Assembly (NCBI RefSeq): GCF_003002095.1 | Contig: NZ_PVZC01000006.1 | Coordinates: 310,001-374,000 of the forward strand | Direction of reading: 5' to 3' | Length of the DNA: 64,000 bases | Source: Allonocardiopsis opalescens | GTDB taxonomy: Bacteria > Actinomycetota > Actinomycetes > Streptosporangiales > Streptosporangiaceae | Shown here: in pieces, positions 34,082 to 43,169 of the stretch | Numbering within the stretch: position 1 is the stretch's first letter | Layout of the letters: every line of letters begins with the position of its first letter | Notes under the pieces: model-generated | The model's database searches: none | Told to the model about the DNA's origin: nothing | Seen by the model: the letters and a program-made list of their open reading frames with translations, nothing else | Position numbers and translations under genes: made by a program

Positions 34082-35629
34082 ATGGACCAGCTCGGCGCCC
34101 TCATGCAGGGCTTCGCGGACGCCGTCACCCTGGGCAACCTGGTGTGGGCGCTGGTGGGCGTCACCATCGGCACCGTGGTCGGCGTGCTGCCCGGCATCGG
34201 CCCGGCGCTGACGGTGGCGATGCTGCTGCCGCTCACCTTCCGGCTCGACCCCGCCAGCTCGCTGATCATGTTCGCCGGCATCTACTACGGCGGCATGTAC
34301 GGCGGCTCCACCACCTCCATCCTGCTCAACACCCCGGGCGAGAGCGCGTCGATGGTCTCGGCGCTGGAGGGCAACAAGATGGCGCGGGCCGGGCGCGGCG
34401 CCGCCGCGCTGGCCACCGCCGCCATCGGCAGCTTCGTGGCCGGCACCATCGGCACCATCGGGCTGACCTTCCTGGCCCCGGCCGTCGCCGAACTCGCGGT
34501 GGGCTTCGGCCCGCCGGAGTACGTCGCGCTGATGGCGCTGTCCTTCGTCACGGTCAGCGCGCTGCTGGGTCGCAGCCTGGTCAAGGGCGCGGCCAGCCTG
34601 CTGATCGGGCTGGCGATCGGCCTGGTCGGCATCGACGCCCAGAGCGGCCAGGCGCGGCTGGACTTCGGCGTGCCCGCGCTGCTGGACGGGATCGACGTCG
34701 TGGTGGTCGTGGTGGCGCTGTTCGCGCTGGGCGAGACCTTCGAGCGGCTGCTGCGCGGCACCGGCCGCGAGACGGTCGAGCCGGTGCGCGGCCGCGCCGT
34801 GCTCTCCCGCGAGGACTGGCGGCGGTCGTGGCCAGCCTGGCTGCGCGGCACGGCGCTCGGCTTCCCCATCGGCGGCCTGCCGGCCGGCGGCGCCGACGTG
34901 CCGACCTTCCTCAGCTACAGCCTGGAGCGGCGGCTGTCCAAGCACCGCTCCCAGTTCGGCAAGGGCGCCATCGAGGGCGTGGCCGGGCCGGAGGCGGCCA
35001 ACAACGCGGCCGCCGCCGGCGTGCTGGTGCCGCTGCTCACCATCGGCCTGCCCACCTCGGCGACGGCCGCGGTCATCCTGACCGCCTTCCAGTCCTACGG
35101 CCTCCAGCCGGGCCCGCAGCTGTTCACCGAGTCGGGCCCGCTGCTGTGGACGCTGATCGCCAGCCTCTACATCGGCAATGTGATGCTGCTGGTGCTCAAC
35201 CTGCCGCTGGTGCGGCTGTGGGCCCGGCTGCTGACCATCCCCGCGTACGGCATCTACGCGGCGGTGCTGGTCTTCAGCACCCTGGGCACCTTCGCCTCCG
35301 GCGGCACCTTCGACGACCTGATCGTGCTGTACGCGCTCGGCCTGGTCGCGCTGGTGCTGCGGCTGGCCGACGCGCCGGTGGCCCCGGCCGTCGTCGGCGT
35401 CATCCTCGGCCCGCTGGCCGAGACCCAGCTGCGCCGGGCGCTGGCCCTGTCGCAGGGCGATCCGGCCGTGCTGGTGTCCAGCCCGCTGACGGTCACCCTG
35501 TGGGTGCTGATCGTGCTGGCGCTGCTGGCCCCGCTGGCCTGGCGGCTCACCCGCGGTGTCCGCGAGCGGCGCCGCACCGCGCCGCCGGTGCCCGTCACGG
35601 CGGTGGAGTCGCAGGCCGACCAGGACTGA
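34082..35629 (+). CDS. tctA: Tripartite tricarboxylate transporter, large membrane subunit TctA
   Basis: 515 aa, about twelve membrane helices. The TctA signature is clear: [22 protein letters not shown] at the N-terminus, then [20 protein letters not shown], ending in [19 protein letters not shown]. The second half repeats the pattern ([38 protein letters not shown]). This is the ion-coupled permease of the tripartite tricarboxylate system. Together with tcuA it suggests import and oxidation of tricarballylate or a related acid. It faces the HAD gene convergently across a hairpin. Confidence 0.95.
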   Translation: MDQLGALMQGFADAVTLGNLVWALVGVTIGTVVGVLPGIGPALTVAMLLPLTFRLDPASSLIMFAGIYYGGMYGGSTTSILLNTPGESASMVSALEGNKMARAGRGAAALATAAIGSFVAGTIGTIGLTFLAPAVAELAVGFGPPEYVALMALSFVTVSALLGRSLVKGAASLLIGLAIGLVGIDAQSGQARLDFGVPALLDGIDVVVVVVALFALGETFERLLRGTGRETVEPVRGRAVLSREDWRRSWPAWLRGTALGFPIGGLPAGGADVPTFLSYSLERRLSKHRSQFGKGAIEGVAGPEAANNAAAAGVLVPLLTIGLPTSATAAVILTAFQSYGLQPGPQLFTESGPLLWTLIASLYIGNVMLLVLNLPLVRLWARLLTIPAYGIYAAVLVFSTLGTFASGGTFDDLIVLYALGLVALVLRLADAPVAPAVVGVILGPLAETQLRRALALSQGDPAVLVSSPLTVTLWVLIVLALLAPLAWRLTRGVRERRRTAPPVPVTAVESQADQD

Positions 35630-35639
35630 GTTCACCGCT

Positions 35640-35669
35640 CGCCGCCGGGGCGCCACCGCCCCGGCGGCG
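35640..35669. terminator. Perfect 13-bp hairpin after tctA
   Basis: Arms 35640-35652 and 35657-35669 pair fully around a 4-nt loop, between the convergent tctA and HAD genes. Terminates both units, including the long sugar operon. Confidence 0.75.
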
Positions 35670-35673
35670 CGGC

Positions 35674-36366
35674 TCAGCCGGCCGGCAGCAGCTCGGCCAG
35701 CTCGGTCAGCGCGGCCAGCGGGCGGCGGCCCTCGGTGCGGGCGGCCGGGACGGCGTCGGGCACCAGGAAGACCCTGCACCCGGCCCGCTGGGCCGACTCG
35801 GCGCCGCTGGGCGAGTCCTCCACCGCCCAGCACCGGTCCGGCGCCACCCCGAGCAGCTCGGCGGCGAGCAGGTAGGGCGCGGGGTCGGGCTTGCGCCGCT
35901 CCACGTCGGCCGCGGTGACGACCGCGTCGAACAGCTCCCGGCCCAGCCGCTCCAGCACGGTGGCGGTGACGGATGCGGGCGAGGAGGTCACCACCGCCAT
36001 CGGCACCCCGGCCCCGCGCAGCGCCCGCAGGGTGGGCGGCGCGTCCGGATGCACCGGGACGGCGGTGCGCAGCATGTCCACCACCCGCGCCACGATCCGG
36101 TCGTGCAGCGCGTCCAGCTCGGCCTCGCCGATGGACGCGCCGGTGTACTCGACCAGCATCCGCATGGTGGTGCGGTCGTCGGTGCCGGTCATCCGCTCGT
36201 GGACCGCCGCGGTGAGCGGGCGGCCCAGTTCGGCGGCGGCCTCGTCCAGCGCCTCGGCCCACAGCGGCTCGGAGTCCACCAGGGTGCCGTCCATGTCCCA
36301 CAGCACCGCGCTCGGCCACGGGAACGCGCCCGCCGGGTCCGCCGCCGCTCTCACCGTCTCCGCCAT
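35674..36366 (-). CDS. HAD-superfamily hydrolase (phosphatase or phosphoglucomutase-like)
   Basis: 230 aa. All HAD motifs are present: nucleophile DMDGTLVDSE (motif I), VVTSSPASVTATVLERLG (motif II Ser), the Lys region in VERRKPDPAPYLLAAELLG, and EDSPSGAESAQRAG (motif IV). The helical cap between motifs I and II is of the beta-PGM/GPP type (C1). It is the last gene of the sugar operon, 36 bp after the phosphotriesterase-like gene, so it may remove phosphate from a pathway intermediate or a dead-end product. Confidence 0.88.
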   Translation of the reverse strand: MAETVRAAADPAGAFPWPSAVLWDMDGTLVDSEPLWAEALDEAAAELGRPLTAAVHERMTGTDDRTTMRMLVEYTGASIGEAELDALHDRIVARVVDMLRTAVPVHPDAPPTLRALRGAGVPMAVVTSSPASVTATVLERLGRELFDAVVTAADVERRKPDPAPYLLAAELLGVAPDRCWAVEDSPSGAESAQRAGCRVFLVPDAVPAARTEGRRPLAALTELAELLPAG

Positions 36367-36401
36367 ACGTGCCGTGACCGTCCTTCGTCCGTCGTGCGCG
36401 G

Positions 36402-37346
36402 CTATGCCGCGCTCCGCCAGGTCAGCCAGGCGGCCGGGTTGGCCGCCAGCAGGGTGTCCACCAGCTCGGCGCCGCCCTCGGCGGCCAGCCGGGGCAGGAA
36501 CCTCCTGGGCAGGTAGTCCAGGCCCGGCATCCCGCCGTAGGCCCGGTAGCGGGTGCGGCGGGCGACGTCGCCGCCCAGCAGCAGCCGGTGCGGTCCGGCC
36601 CGCTCCACCGTGGCCAGCAGGCAGGCGATCAGCTCGGAGTCGGGCCGCTCGCGGTGCCTGGCCATGCCGTCGTAGCCCAGGTAGGCACCAGCCTCGCACA
36701 GCTCCGCGTGCAGCCCGGGGTCGGGGTTGCGGTCCATGTGCGCCAGCGCCACGGCGGACGCGGGCACACCGCCCTCGGCCAGCACCGCCAGCAGCTCGAA
36801 GGCGGCGCTGCCGTGTTCGAGGTGGACCATCACCGGCGCGCCGGTCGCCCGGTGCGCCGCCGCGACGGCGTCCAGCACCCGCCGTTCGAAGGGGCTGACG
36901 GACCAGTAACCGGCGCCCGCCTTGAGCAGCCCGGCCCGCACCGCCCCGGCCCCGCCGGGCGAGCCGGGGCGGGCGTCGACGGTGAGGTCGGCGGTGAAGC
37001 GGGCGGCCAGCGCGGCCGCGTCCTCGGCCGGCAGCGGATCGCCGGGCCGGTAGTGGGCCTCGCGGTGCGCGCCGGTGGTGGCGACGATGTTCAGCCCGGT
37101 GGCGGCGGCGATGCGGGCGATCGCGGCCACGTCACGGCCCAGGCCGGTGGGGGTGGCCTCCACCATCGCGTCGATGCCCGCGGCGCGCAGGCTCGCCGCC
37201 TCGGCGCCGCTGCGCTCCTCGTCGTCCAGCTCGTCGCCGGGCAGCAGCGGGCTGACCTGCGTCAGGTGCTCGTGGTAGTCGGTGCGGCCCAGCTCCCCCG
37301 GCTCGATGTCGGCCAGGACCGTGCGCACGCGCCCGGTGGGGTTCAC
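36402..37346 (-). CDS. Phosphotriesterase-like lactonase (amidohydrolase superfamily)
   Basis: 314 aa. The binuclear metal site of the PTE family is visible: HxH at His25/His27 (DYHEHLTQ), the bridging Lys142 (GLLKAGAGYWSV), His175 and His178 (MVHLEHG), His203 (LAHMDRN) and a final Asp in LLGGDVARRTRY. Bacterial relatives hydrolyse sugar lactones, in some cases phosphorylated furanose lactones. GTG start overlaps the stop of the upstream gene (GTGA). Placement in an operon with a sugar kinase, dehydrogenases and KDPG aldolase makes hydrolysis of a sugar-acid lactone, possibly phosphorylated, the best guess. Confidence 0.85.
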   Translation of the reverse strand: MNPTGRVRTVLADIEPGELGRTDYHEHLTQVSPLLPGDELDDEERSGAEAASLRAAGIDAMVEATPTGLGRDVAAIARIAAATGLNIVATTGAHREAHYRPGDPLPAEDAAALAARFTADLTVDARPGSPGGAGAVRAGLLKAGAGYWSVSPFERRVLDAVAAAHRATGAPVMVHLEHGSAAFELLAVLAEGGVPASAVALAHMDRNPDPGLHAELCEAGAYLGYDGMARHRERPDSELIACLLATVERAGPHRLLLGGDVARRTRYRAYGGMPGLDYLPRRFLPRLAAEGGAELVDTLLAANPAAWLTWRSAA

Positions 37347-38251
37347 CGCACCGCCTCGGCGCTGGCCGACAGCCGCGCCATGTCGGCGTCGGTCAGGCTG
37401 AGGCCGAAGACCTCGGCCACCACCTGCGACCAGCCGTGCACGAAGTAGCGCCAGCCGTCCACCACCCGCACCCCGGCCGCCCTCGCCTGGTGCAGGAAGG
37501 CCAGCTCGCCGCGGTAGTTCAGCTCCCAGGCGATGGCGTCCGGCGGGTAGGGCGCCGCGTCGCCCAGCGGCGAGCCGGGGCGGTCCTTGCCCATGCCGGT
37601 GGCGTTGACGACGAGGCTTCCCGGGGGCATCGCGGCCAGCAGCCCATCGGCCGGGCCGTCGGCGACGGCCGTCTCCACCAGGCCGGGGGCGGCGCCGCCG
37701 GCGGCCAGCACCGCGCGCACATGGCCGGTGTCGGCGGCGCCCAGCCCGGTGCAGAGGATCCGGCCGGGCCGGTCGGGGCGCTTGGCGAGGTAGTAGGCGA
37801 TGGCGGTGCCGGCGCCGCCGGAGCCGAGGATCAGCGCCTGCCCGCCGGTGCGGGCGAAGTGGTCGTCGTCCAGGAACTCCTCCAGGGCCAGCCCGGCGGT
37901 GAACGGGTCCTTGGCCTGGCCGGCCAGCCGCCCGCCGCGCTTGGAGATGGACGAGATCTCCCCGCACAGCTCGGCGAAGGGGTCGATGGAGTCGAACAGG
38001 TCGGCGGCGGCCCGGTAGAGGCTGATCTTGTGCGTGGTGATCAGGGCGCCCGCGTAGGCGTCGTCGTCGCGGATCAGCCGGACCACCGCGCGGTAGTCCT
38101 CGGCCGAGGCGTCCAGCGGCAGGTCGTGGCCTGCCAGCCGCATCCCGGACAGGCCCAGGTCTTCGGCCCAGGCCGGGAAGACGCGCTGGATGGAGGAGCC
38201 CGCGGTGCTCACGCCGACGAAGCCGAGCACCCGGCCGGCCGGCTCAGCCAT
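37343..38251 (-). CDS. Shikimate dehydrogenase-like oxidoreductase
   Basis: 302 aa. AroE plan: N-terminal substrate domain with the catalytic Lys75 in GALITTHKISLYR (canonical TxPxK here ITTHK) and the Asp of GQAKDPFTAG, then NADP-type dinucleotide loop ALILGSGGAGTAIAYYLA, and VVNATGMGKD. It differs from housekeeping AroE in the opening SVSG-type segment (here VGVSTAGSSIQRVFPAWA), which shapes the substrate pocket. So it is probably a quinate/shikimate-like paralogue that oxidises a sugar acid or cyclitol of this operon, not a chorismate-pathway enzyme. It overlaps the upstream KDPG aldolase gene by 8 bp. Confidence 0.83.
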   Translation of the reverse strand: MAEPAGRVLGFVGVSTAGSSIQRVFPAWAEDLGLSGMRLAGHDLPLDASAEDYRAVVRLIRDDDAYAGALITTHKISLYRAAADLFDSIDPFAELCGEISSISKRGGRLAGQAKDPFTAGLALEEFLDDDHFARTGGQALILGSGGAGTAIAYYLAKRPDRPGRILCTGLGAADTGHVRAVLAAGGAAPGLVETAVADGPADGLLAAMPPGSLVVNATGMGKDRPGSPLGDAAPYPPDAIAWELNYRGELAFLHQARAAGVRVVDGWRYFVHGWSQVVAEVFGLSLTDADMARLSASAEAVR

Positions 38252-38903
38252 CCGCGCGCTCCCCCGCCGCCGCGGCCAGCGCCCGCGCCCGCTCCGTCAC
38301 GGCCGCCCAGCGGCCCTCGCGCATGTCGGCGGTGCCGCACAGCTCGCTGCCCGCGCCGACGGCGGCGGCGCCCGCCGCGATCCAGTCGGCCGCGTTGCCC
38401 GCGTGCACCCCGCCCGTGGGGATGAAGGCGACGTCGGGGAACGGGCCTCGCAGGCTCTTGACCAGGGCGGGGCCGTGCAGCGAGGCCGGGAAGAGCTTCA
38501 CCGCGTGCGCCCCGGCGGCCAGCGCGTCCATCACCTCGGTGGGGGTGAGCGCGCCGGAGGCGACCGGCAGCCCGGTGGCGGCCATCGCCGCCACCACCGC
38601 CTGCCGCGAGCCGGGGCTGACCAGGAACTGCGCGCCCGCGGCGGCGGCCCGGGCGGCCTCGTCCTCGGTGCGCACCGTGCCGGCGCCGGTGAGGGCGCCG
38701 GGGTGCCGCCCGCGCAGCTCGGTGATGACGGCGGGGGCGTCGGGGGTGGAGTAGGTGATCTCCAGCGCGGTGACGCCGCCCGCCACCAGGGCGTCGGCCG
38801 CTCGGACGGCGGCGTCGGGGCTCGGCGCGCGCAGCACCGCGATCACCCGCCGCGCCAGCAGCGGGCCGATGGGCGAGCCGTCGTGCGGGCCGGTGCCGGT
38901 CAT
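38244..38903 (-). CDS. 2-keto-3-deoxy-6-phosphogluconate (KDPG/KDPGal) aldolase family
   Basis: 219 aa class I aldolase. Schiff-base Lys136 in HAVKLFPAS and the catalytic Glu48 in ALEITYSTPD are both present, each 3 above the E. coli Eda numbering. Other marks are GAGTVRTEDEA, FLVSPG and IPTGGVH. The reaction cleaves a 2-keto-3-deoxy-sugar-acid phosphate to pyruvate and a phosphorylated aldehyde. It is in the middle of the sugar operon, with 4-bp overlap (ATGA) to the upstream gene. No Edd-type dehydratase gene is present, so the exact substrate is uncertain. Confidence 0.93.
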   Translation of the reverse strand: MTGTGPHDGSPIGPLLARRVIAVLRAPSPDAAVRAADALVAGGVTALEITYSTPDAPAVITELRGRHPGALTGAGTVRTEDEAARAAAAGAQFLVSPGSRQAVVAAMAATGLPVASGALTPTEVMDALAAGAHAVKLFPASLHGPALVKSLRGPFPDVAFIPTGGVHAGNAADWIAAGAAAVGAGSELCGTADMREGRWAAVTERARALAAAAGERADG

Positions 38904-39910
38904 CGCCGGCCTCCTTCCAAGGGTTCGGTTTCCACGGGCGGGACCAGGTCGGCGGGGGCGCGCCCGGCGAGCACGTCCAGCACGTTGCGCACGGCGCCCG
39001 CGCCCATGCGGTCCACCGCCTCCACCGTCTGCGCTCCGAGGTGCGGGGTGACCACGACCCGGTCGGCGAGGTCGGCGGCGAGGAGCGGGGAGGCCGTCGC
39101 GGCGCCGGGCGACGCCTCGTGCGCCAGGGTATCGGCGGCGTAGCCGCCGAGCACGCCCGAGCGCAGCGCGGCCGCGACGGCCTCCTCGTCGACGATGTCG
39201 GCGCGTGCGGTGTTCACCAGCACCGCGCCGGGGCGGGCCGCGGCCAGCCAGTCGGCGTCCACCACCCGGGTGCCGCCGGGCAGGTGCAGGCTGACCGCGT
39301 CGGCGCGGGCGGGCAGGTCGGCCGCGCCGACCGGCTCGGCGCCGAGGGCGCGGACCTCGGCGCCGGGCACGGCCGGGTCGTGGGCGAGGACCCGGCAGCC
39401 GAAGCCGCGGGCCCGGGCGGCCACCGCGCGGCCGACGCGGCCGAAGCCGGCGAGGCCGAGGGTGAGAGCACCCAGCTCGCGGCCCCGCCGCGCGGTCCAC
39501 GCGCCGGAGCGCACATCGCGATCGCCCGCCGCGACGTGCCGCAGCGCGGCCAGCAGCAAGGCGACGGCCAGGTCCGCGACGGCGTCGGCATTGGCGGCCG
39601 GGGTGTTGGTGACGGCGACGCCCCGCCGCGCGGCGGCGGCGCGGTCGACGGCGTCCACCCCGACCCCGTAGCGGGCCACCACCCGCAGCCGGGGCGCGGC
39701 GGCCAGGTGCGCCTCGGTGACCGGGGCGGTGCCGGCGATCCAGGCGGCGGCCTCGGCCAGCAGCGGGCGCAGCTCGGCCAGGTCGTGGCTGGCCGGGCCG
39801 CGCACCACCCGCAGCCCGGCCCGCCGCAGCTCCTCCTCGACGGGTGCGGCGCCCCGGCCGAAGGAGCGCGGGGTGACCAGCACGGTCGCGCCCGCGCGGC
39901 CCCCGGTCAT
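38900..39910 (-). CDS. D-isomer-specific 2-hydroxyacid dehydrogenase
   Basis: 336 aa. Formate/glycerate dehydrogenase family: VVARYGVGVDAVDRAAAARRG and VAVTNTPAANADAVADLAVAL, then the NAD loop LGLAGFGRVGRAVAARA. Catalytic Arg lies in VLVNTARADIVDE, Glu near VLGGYAADTL, and His in TPHLGAQT. The length is that of the two-domain form without ACT domain, so it is not a normal SerA. In this operon it may oxidise a sugar acid at C2 or reduce a keto acid. ATGA overlaps link it to genes on both sides. Confidence 0.9.
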   Translation of the reverse strand: MTGGRAGATVLVTPRSFGRGAAPVEEELRRAGLRVVRGPASHDLAELRPLLAEAAAWIAGTAPVTEAHLAAAPRLRVVARYGVGVDAVDRAAAARRGVAVTNTPAANADAVADLAVALLLAALRHVAAGDRDVRSGAWTARRGRELGALTLGLAGFGRVGRAVAARARGFGCRVLAHDPAVPGAEVRALGAEPVGAADLPARADAVSLHLPGGTRVVDADWLAAARPGAVLVNTARADIVDEEAVAAALRSGVLGGYAADTLAHEASPGAATASPLLAADLADRVVVTPHLGAQTVEAVDRMGAGAVRNVLDVLAGRAPADLVPPVETEPLEGGRR

Positions 39911-41394
39911 CGGGCGCCCTCCTCGTAGAAGGGCTCCAGCCGCCGGTAGGCGTCCTGGAAGGCGCGGTGCCGCTCGGCGTAGCGGGCGTGCCGGGCGGGG
40001 TCGGGCTCGAACTCGGCGGTGGTCTCCGACAGGCCGCGCGCCACCGCGAAGCCGTCGACCAGGCCGGCGCCGACGGCGGCCGTCACGGCGGCGCCCAGGC
40101 TGTTGGCGCCCTCCACGATGCCGCGGCGGCGCACCGGCACCCCCCACACGTCGGCGAGGACGCGCAGCCACACGTCGCTGGTGGCGCCGCCGCCGATGGC
40201 GTCCACCCGGCGCACCTCGCGCCCGGCCTCGGCGAAGGCGTCCAGGCAGCCGGCCAGGTTGAAGGCGACGCCCTCCAGCACCGCCTTGGTGAGGTGGGCG
40301 GGGCCGTGGTGGCGGGCGAGGCCGACGAAGGCGCCGCGCGCCCTGGGGTTCCAGTACGGGGAGCGCTCGCCCATCAGATGCGGCAGGAAGTACAGGCCGC
40401 CCGTGTCGGCGCCGTCGGCCGCCGCCACCAGCCGGTCGAAGCGCCCGGCCTCGCCGGGGCGCAGCAGTTCGGCGATCCAGTCCAGCGCGGCGCCGCCGGC
40501 CTGCATGGTGGCGGTGGGCACGTAGCGGCCCGGCACGACGTGGTCGAAGGTCATCGTGCGGGCGAGCGGGTCGTGCAGCGGCCGGTCGGCGGACATGGAG
40601 ATCCACGACGAGGAGCCCAGGTAGGTGTAGGCGCCGTCCCCGGGTTCGACGATCCCGGCGCCCAGCGCGGCCAGCGGGCCGTCGCCGCCGCCCACGACGA
40701 CCTTGGTCCCCGGGGCGAGCCCGGTCGCCTCGGCGGCCGCGGGGGTGACGGTGCCGGCCACCGTGGTCGACGGCACGATCTCGGGGAACAGCCCTGGGTC
40801 GACGCCGGCGGCGGCCAGCACCTCGGCCGACCAGGCGCCTTCGCGCTGGTCGTAGGCGTTGGTGCTGGAGGCGTCCGACGGGTCGGTGACCAGCGTTCCG
40901 GTCAGCCGGTGCACGACGTAGTCCTTGGCGAGGCAGACGTGCGCGGTGCGCGCGTAGGCGTCCGGCTCCTCGTCACGCAGCCACAGCAGCTTGGCCAGCG
41001 TGTAGGTCGGGTCCAGCCGGTGGCCGAGGATGCGGTAGGCCCGCTCGGCGCCCACCGCGCCGCGCAGCCGGTCGGCCTGGGCGGTGCTGCGGTGGTCGGC
41101 CCAGATGAGGGCCGGGCGCACCGGGCGGTGGGCGGCGTCCAGGACGACGGCGCCCATCATCTGGCCGCTGAAGCCGACGGCCGTCACCTCGGCGGCGGCG
41201 GTGCCGGTGCGCGCCAGCAGCGCGCGGGTGGCGGCGCCGACGGCGCGCCACCAGTCGTCGGGGTCCTGCTCGGCCACGCCGCCGTCGGCGTACCTGGTGG
41301 GGTAGGTCTCGGTGGCCGAGGCGACCGGCCGGCCGTCGTCGTGGTGCAGCGACGCCTTGTCCCCGGTCGTGCCGAGGTCGTGCGCGATGATCAT
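39907..41394 (-). CDS. FGGY-family carbohydrate kinase (xylulokinase-like)
   Basis: 495 aa. ASKHA fold: phosphate-1 loop in IIAHDLGTTGDKASL, substrate segment VGFSGQMMGAVVLD, ALIWADHRS, the catalytic Asp in KVVVGGGDGPLAALGAG, and the adenosine motif VDAIGGGATSDVWLRVLADV. Closest in plan to xylulokinase and related pentulose or sugar-acid kinases. It should phosphorylate the imported sugar. The stop overlaps the next start (ATGA). Upstream are the cupin isomerase and the ABC importer. Confidence 0.92.
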   Translation of the reverse strand: MIIAHDLGTTGDKASLHHDDGRPVASATETYPTRYADGGVAEQDPDDWWRAVGAATRALLARTGTAAAEVTAVGFSGQMMGAVVLDAAHRPVRPALIWADHRSTAQADRLRGAVGAERAYRILGHRLDPTYTLAKLLWLRDEEPDAYARTAHVCLAKDYVVHRLTGTLVTDPSDASSTNAYDQREGAWSAEVLAAAGVDPGLFPEIVPSTTVAGTVTPAAAEATGLAPGTKVVVGGGDGPLAALGAGIVEPGDGAYTYLGSSSWISMSADRPLHDPLARTMTFDHVVPGRYVPTATMQAGGAALDWIAELLRPGEAGRFDRLVAAADGADTGGLYFLPHLMGERSPYWNPRARGAFVGLARHHGPAHLTKAVLEGVAFNLAGCLDAFAEAGREVRRVDAIGGGATSDVWLRVLADVWGVPVRRRGIVEGANSLGAAVTAAVGAGLVDGFAVARGLSETTAEFEPDPARHARYAERHRAFQDAYRRLEPFYEEGAR

Positions 41395-41416
41395 GGCTCT
41401 CCTCCGGCCGGCCAGG

Positions 41417-42001
41417 TCAGCCGGCGTACGGGGCGAGGCGGTAGCCGGACCCGCCGGCGGCGCGCCGGACGCGGTGGCCCATGCCGTGTTGCAGCACCCA
41501 GCCGTAGTCGTGGCCGGCGTCGCCCGGGTAGACCGCGAGGAAGCGGTACGGCTCGGTGCCGGTGTTGACGCTGCGGTGCGCCCAGTTCGGCGGGATGTAG
41601 GCGATGACGCCCTCGGCCATCTCGATGAACTCGGCGCGCTCGCCGTCGAACATCAGCACCCCGCCCTGGCCGGACAGCCCCAGGTAGATCTCGCCCTGGG
41701 GGACGGGGTGCATATGGCCCTTGGTCATGTGGAACTCGCCGCCCACCGCCCCGGGCTGGATGGTGGTGACGGACTGCGGCAGGTCGGTCGGCCGCTCCGG
41801 CACCGGCGAGCAGGCGACCTGGTAGACCACCGGGTCGCCGTCGGCGACGGCCGCCGTCCAGGCGCCGCCGTCGGCGAACAGCCCGTCCAGGTCCGACATC
41901 CGGCGGGTCAGCAGCGGGCCCTGCGGCTCCAGCACCGATCGGTCCGCGCCGCCGAAGGTGATCCGCATCGGGCGCACCGGCTGCGTGGCGTACTCGGGCA
42001 T
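41417..42001 (-). CDS. Cupin-type glucose-6-phosphate isomerase family protein
   Basis: 194 aa. Archaeal-type phosphoglucose isomerase (cupin, PF06560-like). The metal site is visible in EFHMTKGHMHPVPQGEIYLG (two His and a Glu) with a later His in IPPNWAHRSVN. It interconverts an aldose and ketose phosphate. A cupin isomerase is unusual in actinomycetes, which use the canonical Pgi. Here it is placed between the permease and the kinase of the sugar operon, so its natural substrate may be another sugar or sugar phosphate. Confidence 0.88.
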   Translation of the reverse strand: MPEYATQPVRPMRITFGGADRSVLEPQGPLLTRRMSDLDGLFADGGAWTAAVADGDPVVYQVACSPVPERPTDLPQSVTTIQPGAVGGEFHMTKGHMHPVPQGEIYLGLSGQGGVLMFDGERAEFIEMAEGVIAYIPPNWAHRSVNTGTEPYRFLAVYPGDAGHDYGWVLQHGMGHRVRRAAGGSGYRLAPYAG

Positions 42002-42075
42002 GGTCGAACTCTCCTTCCGGCCCGCCCCGGGGGTGGTCCGGGGGCGGGGGTGGGTCGTGGTGTCTCGCCGGGCGC

Positions 42076-43167
42076 CTACCGCGCGGCCGCCTCCGCCCCC
42101 GGCGGGTCCGCGCCAGGGCCCTGCTCGGGATCGGGATCGGGCCGGTTGCGGGCGCGGATGGCCTGGAGCTGGTCCATCGCGACGGCCACCAGGATCAGCG
42201 CGCCGATCGCGATCTGCAGGTAGAAGGGGTCGATGCCCAGCAGCGTGCCGCCGTTGTTGAGGATGCCGACGATGAGCGCGCCCAGGAAGGCGCCGAGCGC
42301 GGTGCCGCGCGCGCCGAACAGGCTGGCGCCGCCGATCACGCAGGCCGCGATGGCGTCCAGCTCGTAGCTGGTGCCCGCCGTCGGCACTCCGTTGGACAGC
42401 CGCGAGGCCAGCAGGACGCCCGCGACGCCGGCGAGCAGGCCCGACAGGGTGAACACGCTGATCTGGACCGCGTTCACCGGCACGCCGGCCAGCCGGGCGG
42501 ACTCGGGGCTGGAGCCCACCGCGTAGACGTAGCGGCCCCAGACCGTGCGGTGCAGCGCGAAGCTGAGCACCACCAGGACCACCAGGGTGACCCAGAACAG
42601 GTTGGTGATGCCCAGGATCGAGCCGTTGGCGATGGCCGAGAACTCCTCGGGCAGCGGCTGGACGGTGCGGCCGCCCGACAGCAGCAGGGTCAGGCCGCGG
42701 GCGATGCCCATGAAGCCGAGCGTGACGATGAAGGGCGGCATCTTCAGCACCGCCACCAGCAGCCCGTTGACGGCGCCGACGGCCGCGCTGACCAGCAGCG
42801 CCAGCACCACCGCCCAGACCACGGGCAGCCCGCCGGAGGTCTCGAAGACGGTGATGGCCGCGATCACCCCGGACAGGCCGACCACCGAGCCGACCGACAG
42901 GTCGATGCCCCGGGTCAGGATGACCAGCAGCTGCCCCATGGCGATGATCGCGTAGATCGACATCTGCCGGGCGAGGTTGTCGAGGTTGTTCAGCGTCAGG
43001 AAGCTGTCGGTGGCCAGCGAGAGCGCGACGACCAGGACGATGAGCACCGGGATGCCGTTGAGGCCGCGTCCGAGCAGGTCGCGCGCTGTCAGGATCTCGT
43101 CCGGGCCCGGTTCCCTCTTCTCCGTGGCCGGCTGGGCGCCGGGGCCGGTGCCGGTTTCGGCGGCCAT
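42076..43167 (-). CDS. Ribose-type ABC transporter permease
   Basis: 363 aa, eight to ten membrane helices. RbsC/branched-chain-type permease marks: NLARQMSIYAIIAMGQLLVIL, TRGIDLSVGSVVGLSGV, PPFIVTLGFMGIARGLTLLL, and the EAA-like loop VYAVGSSPESARLAGVPVN. Near the end is ACVIGGASLFGARGTALGA. Works as a homodimer with the neighbouring double ATPase. Lies 2 bp after the ATPase gene. ACTCC on the plus strand upstream of the start codon reads as GGAGT on the coding strand, a good ribosome site. Confidence 0.95.
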   Translation of the reverse strand: MAAETGTGPGAQPATEKREPGPDEILTARDLLGRGLNGIPVLIVLVVALSLATDSFLTLNNLDNLARQMSIYAIIAMGQLLVILTRGIDLSVGSVVGLSGVIAAITVFETSGGLPVVWAVVLALLVSAAVGAVNGLLVAVLKMPPFIVTLGFMGIARGLTLLLSGGRTVQPLPEEFSAIANGSILGITNLFWVTLVVLVVLSFALHRTVWGRYVYAVGSSPESARLAGVPVNAVQISVFTLSGLLAGVAGVLLASRLSNGVPTAGTSYELDAIAACVIGGASLFGARGTALGAFLGALIVGILNNGGTLLGIDPFYLQIAIGALILVAVAMDQLQAIRARNRPDPDPEQGPGADPPGAEAAAR

Positions 43168-43169
43168 GA

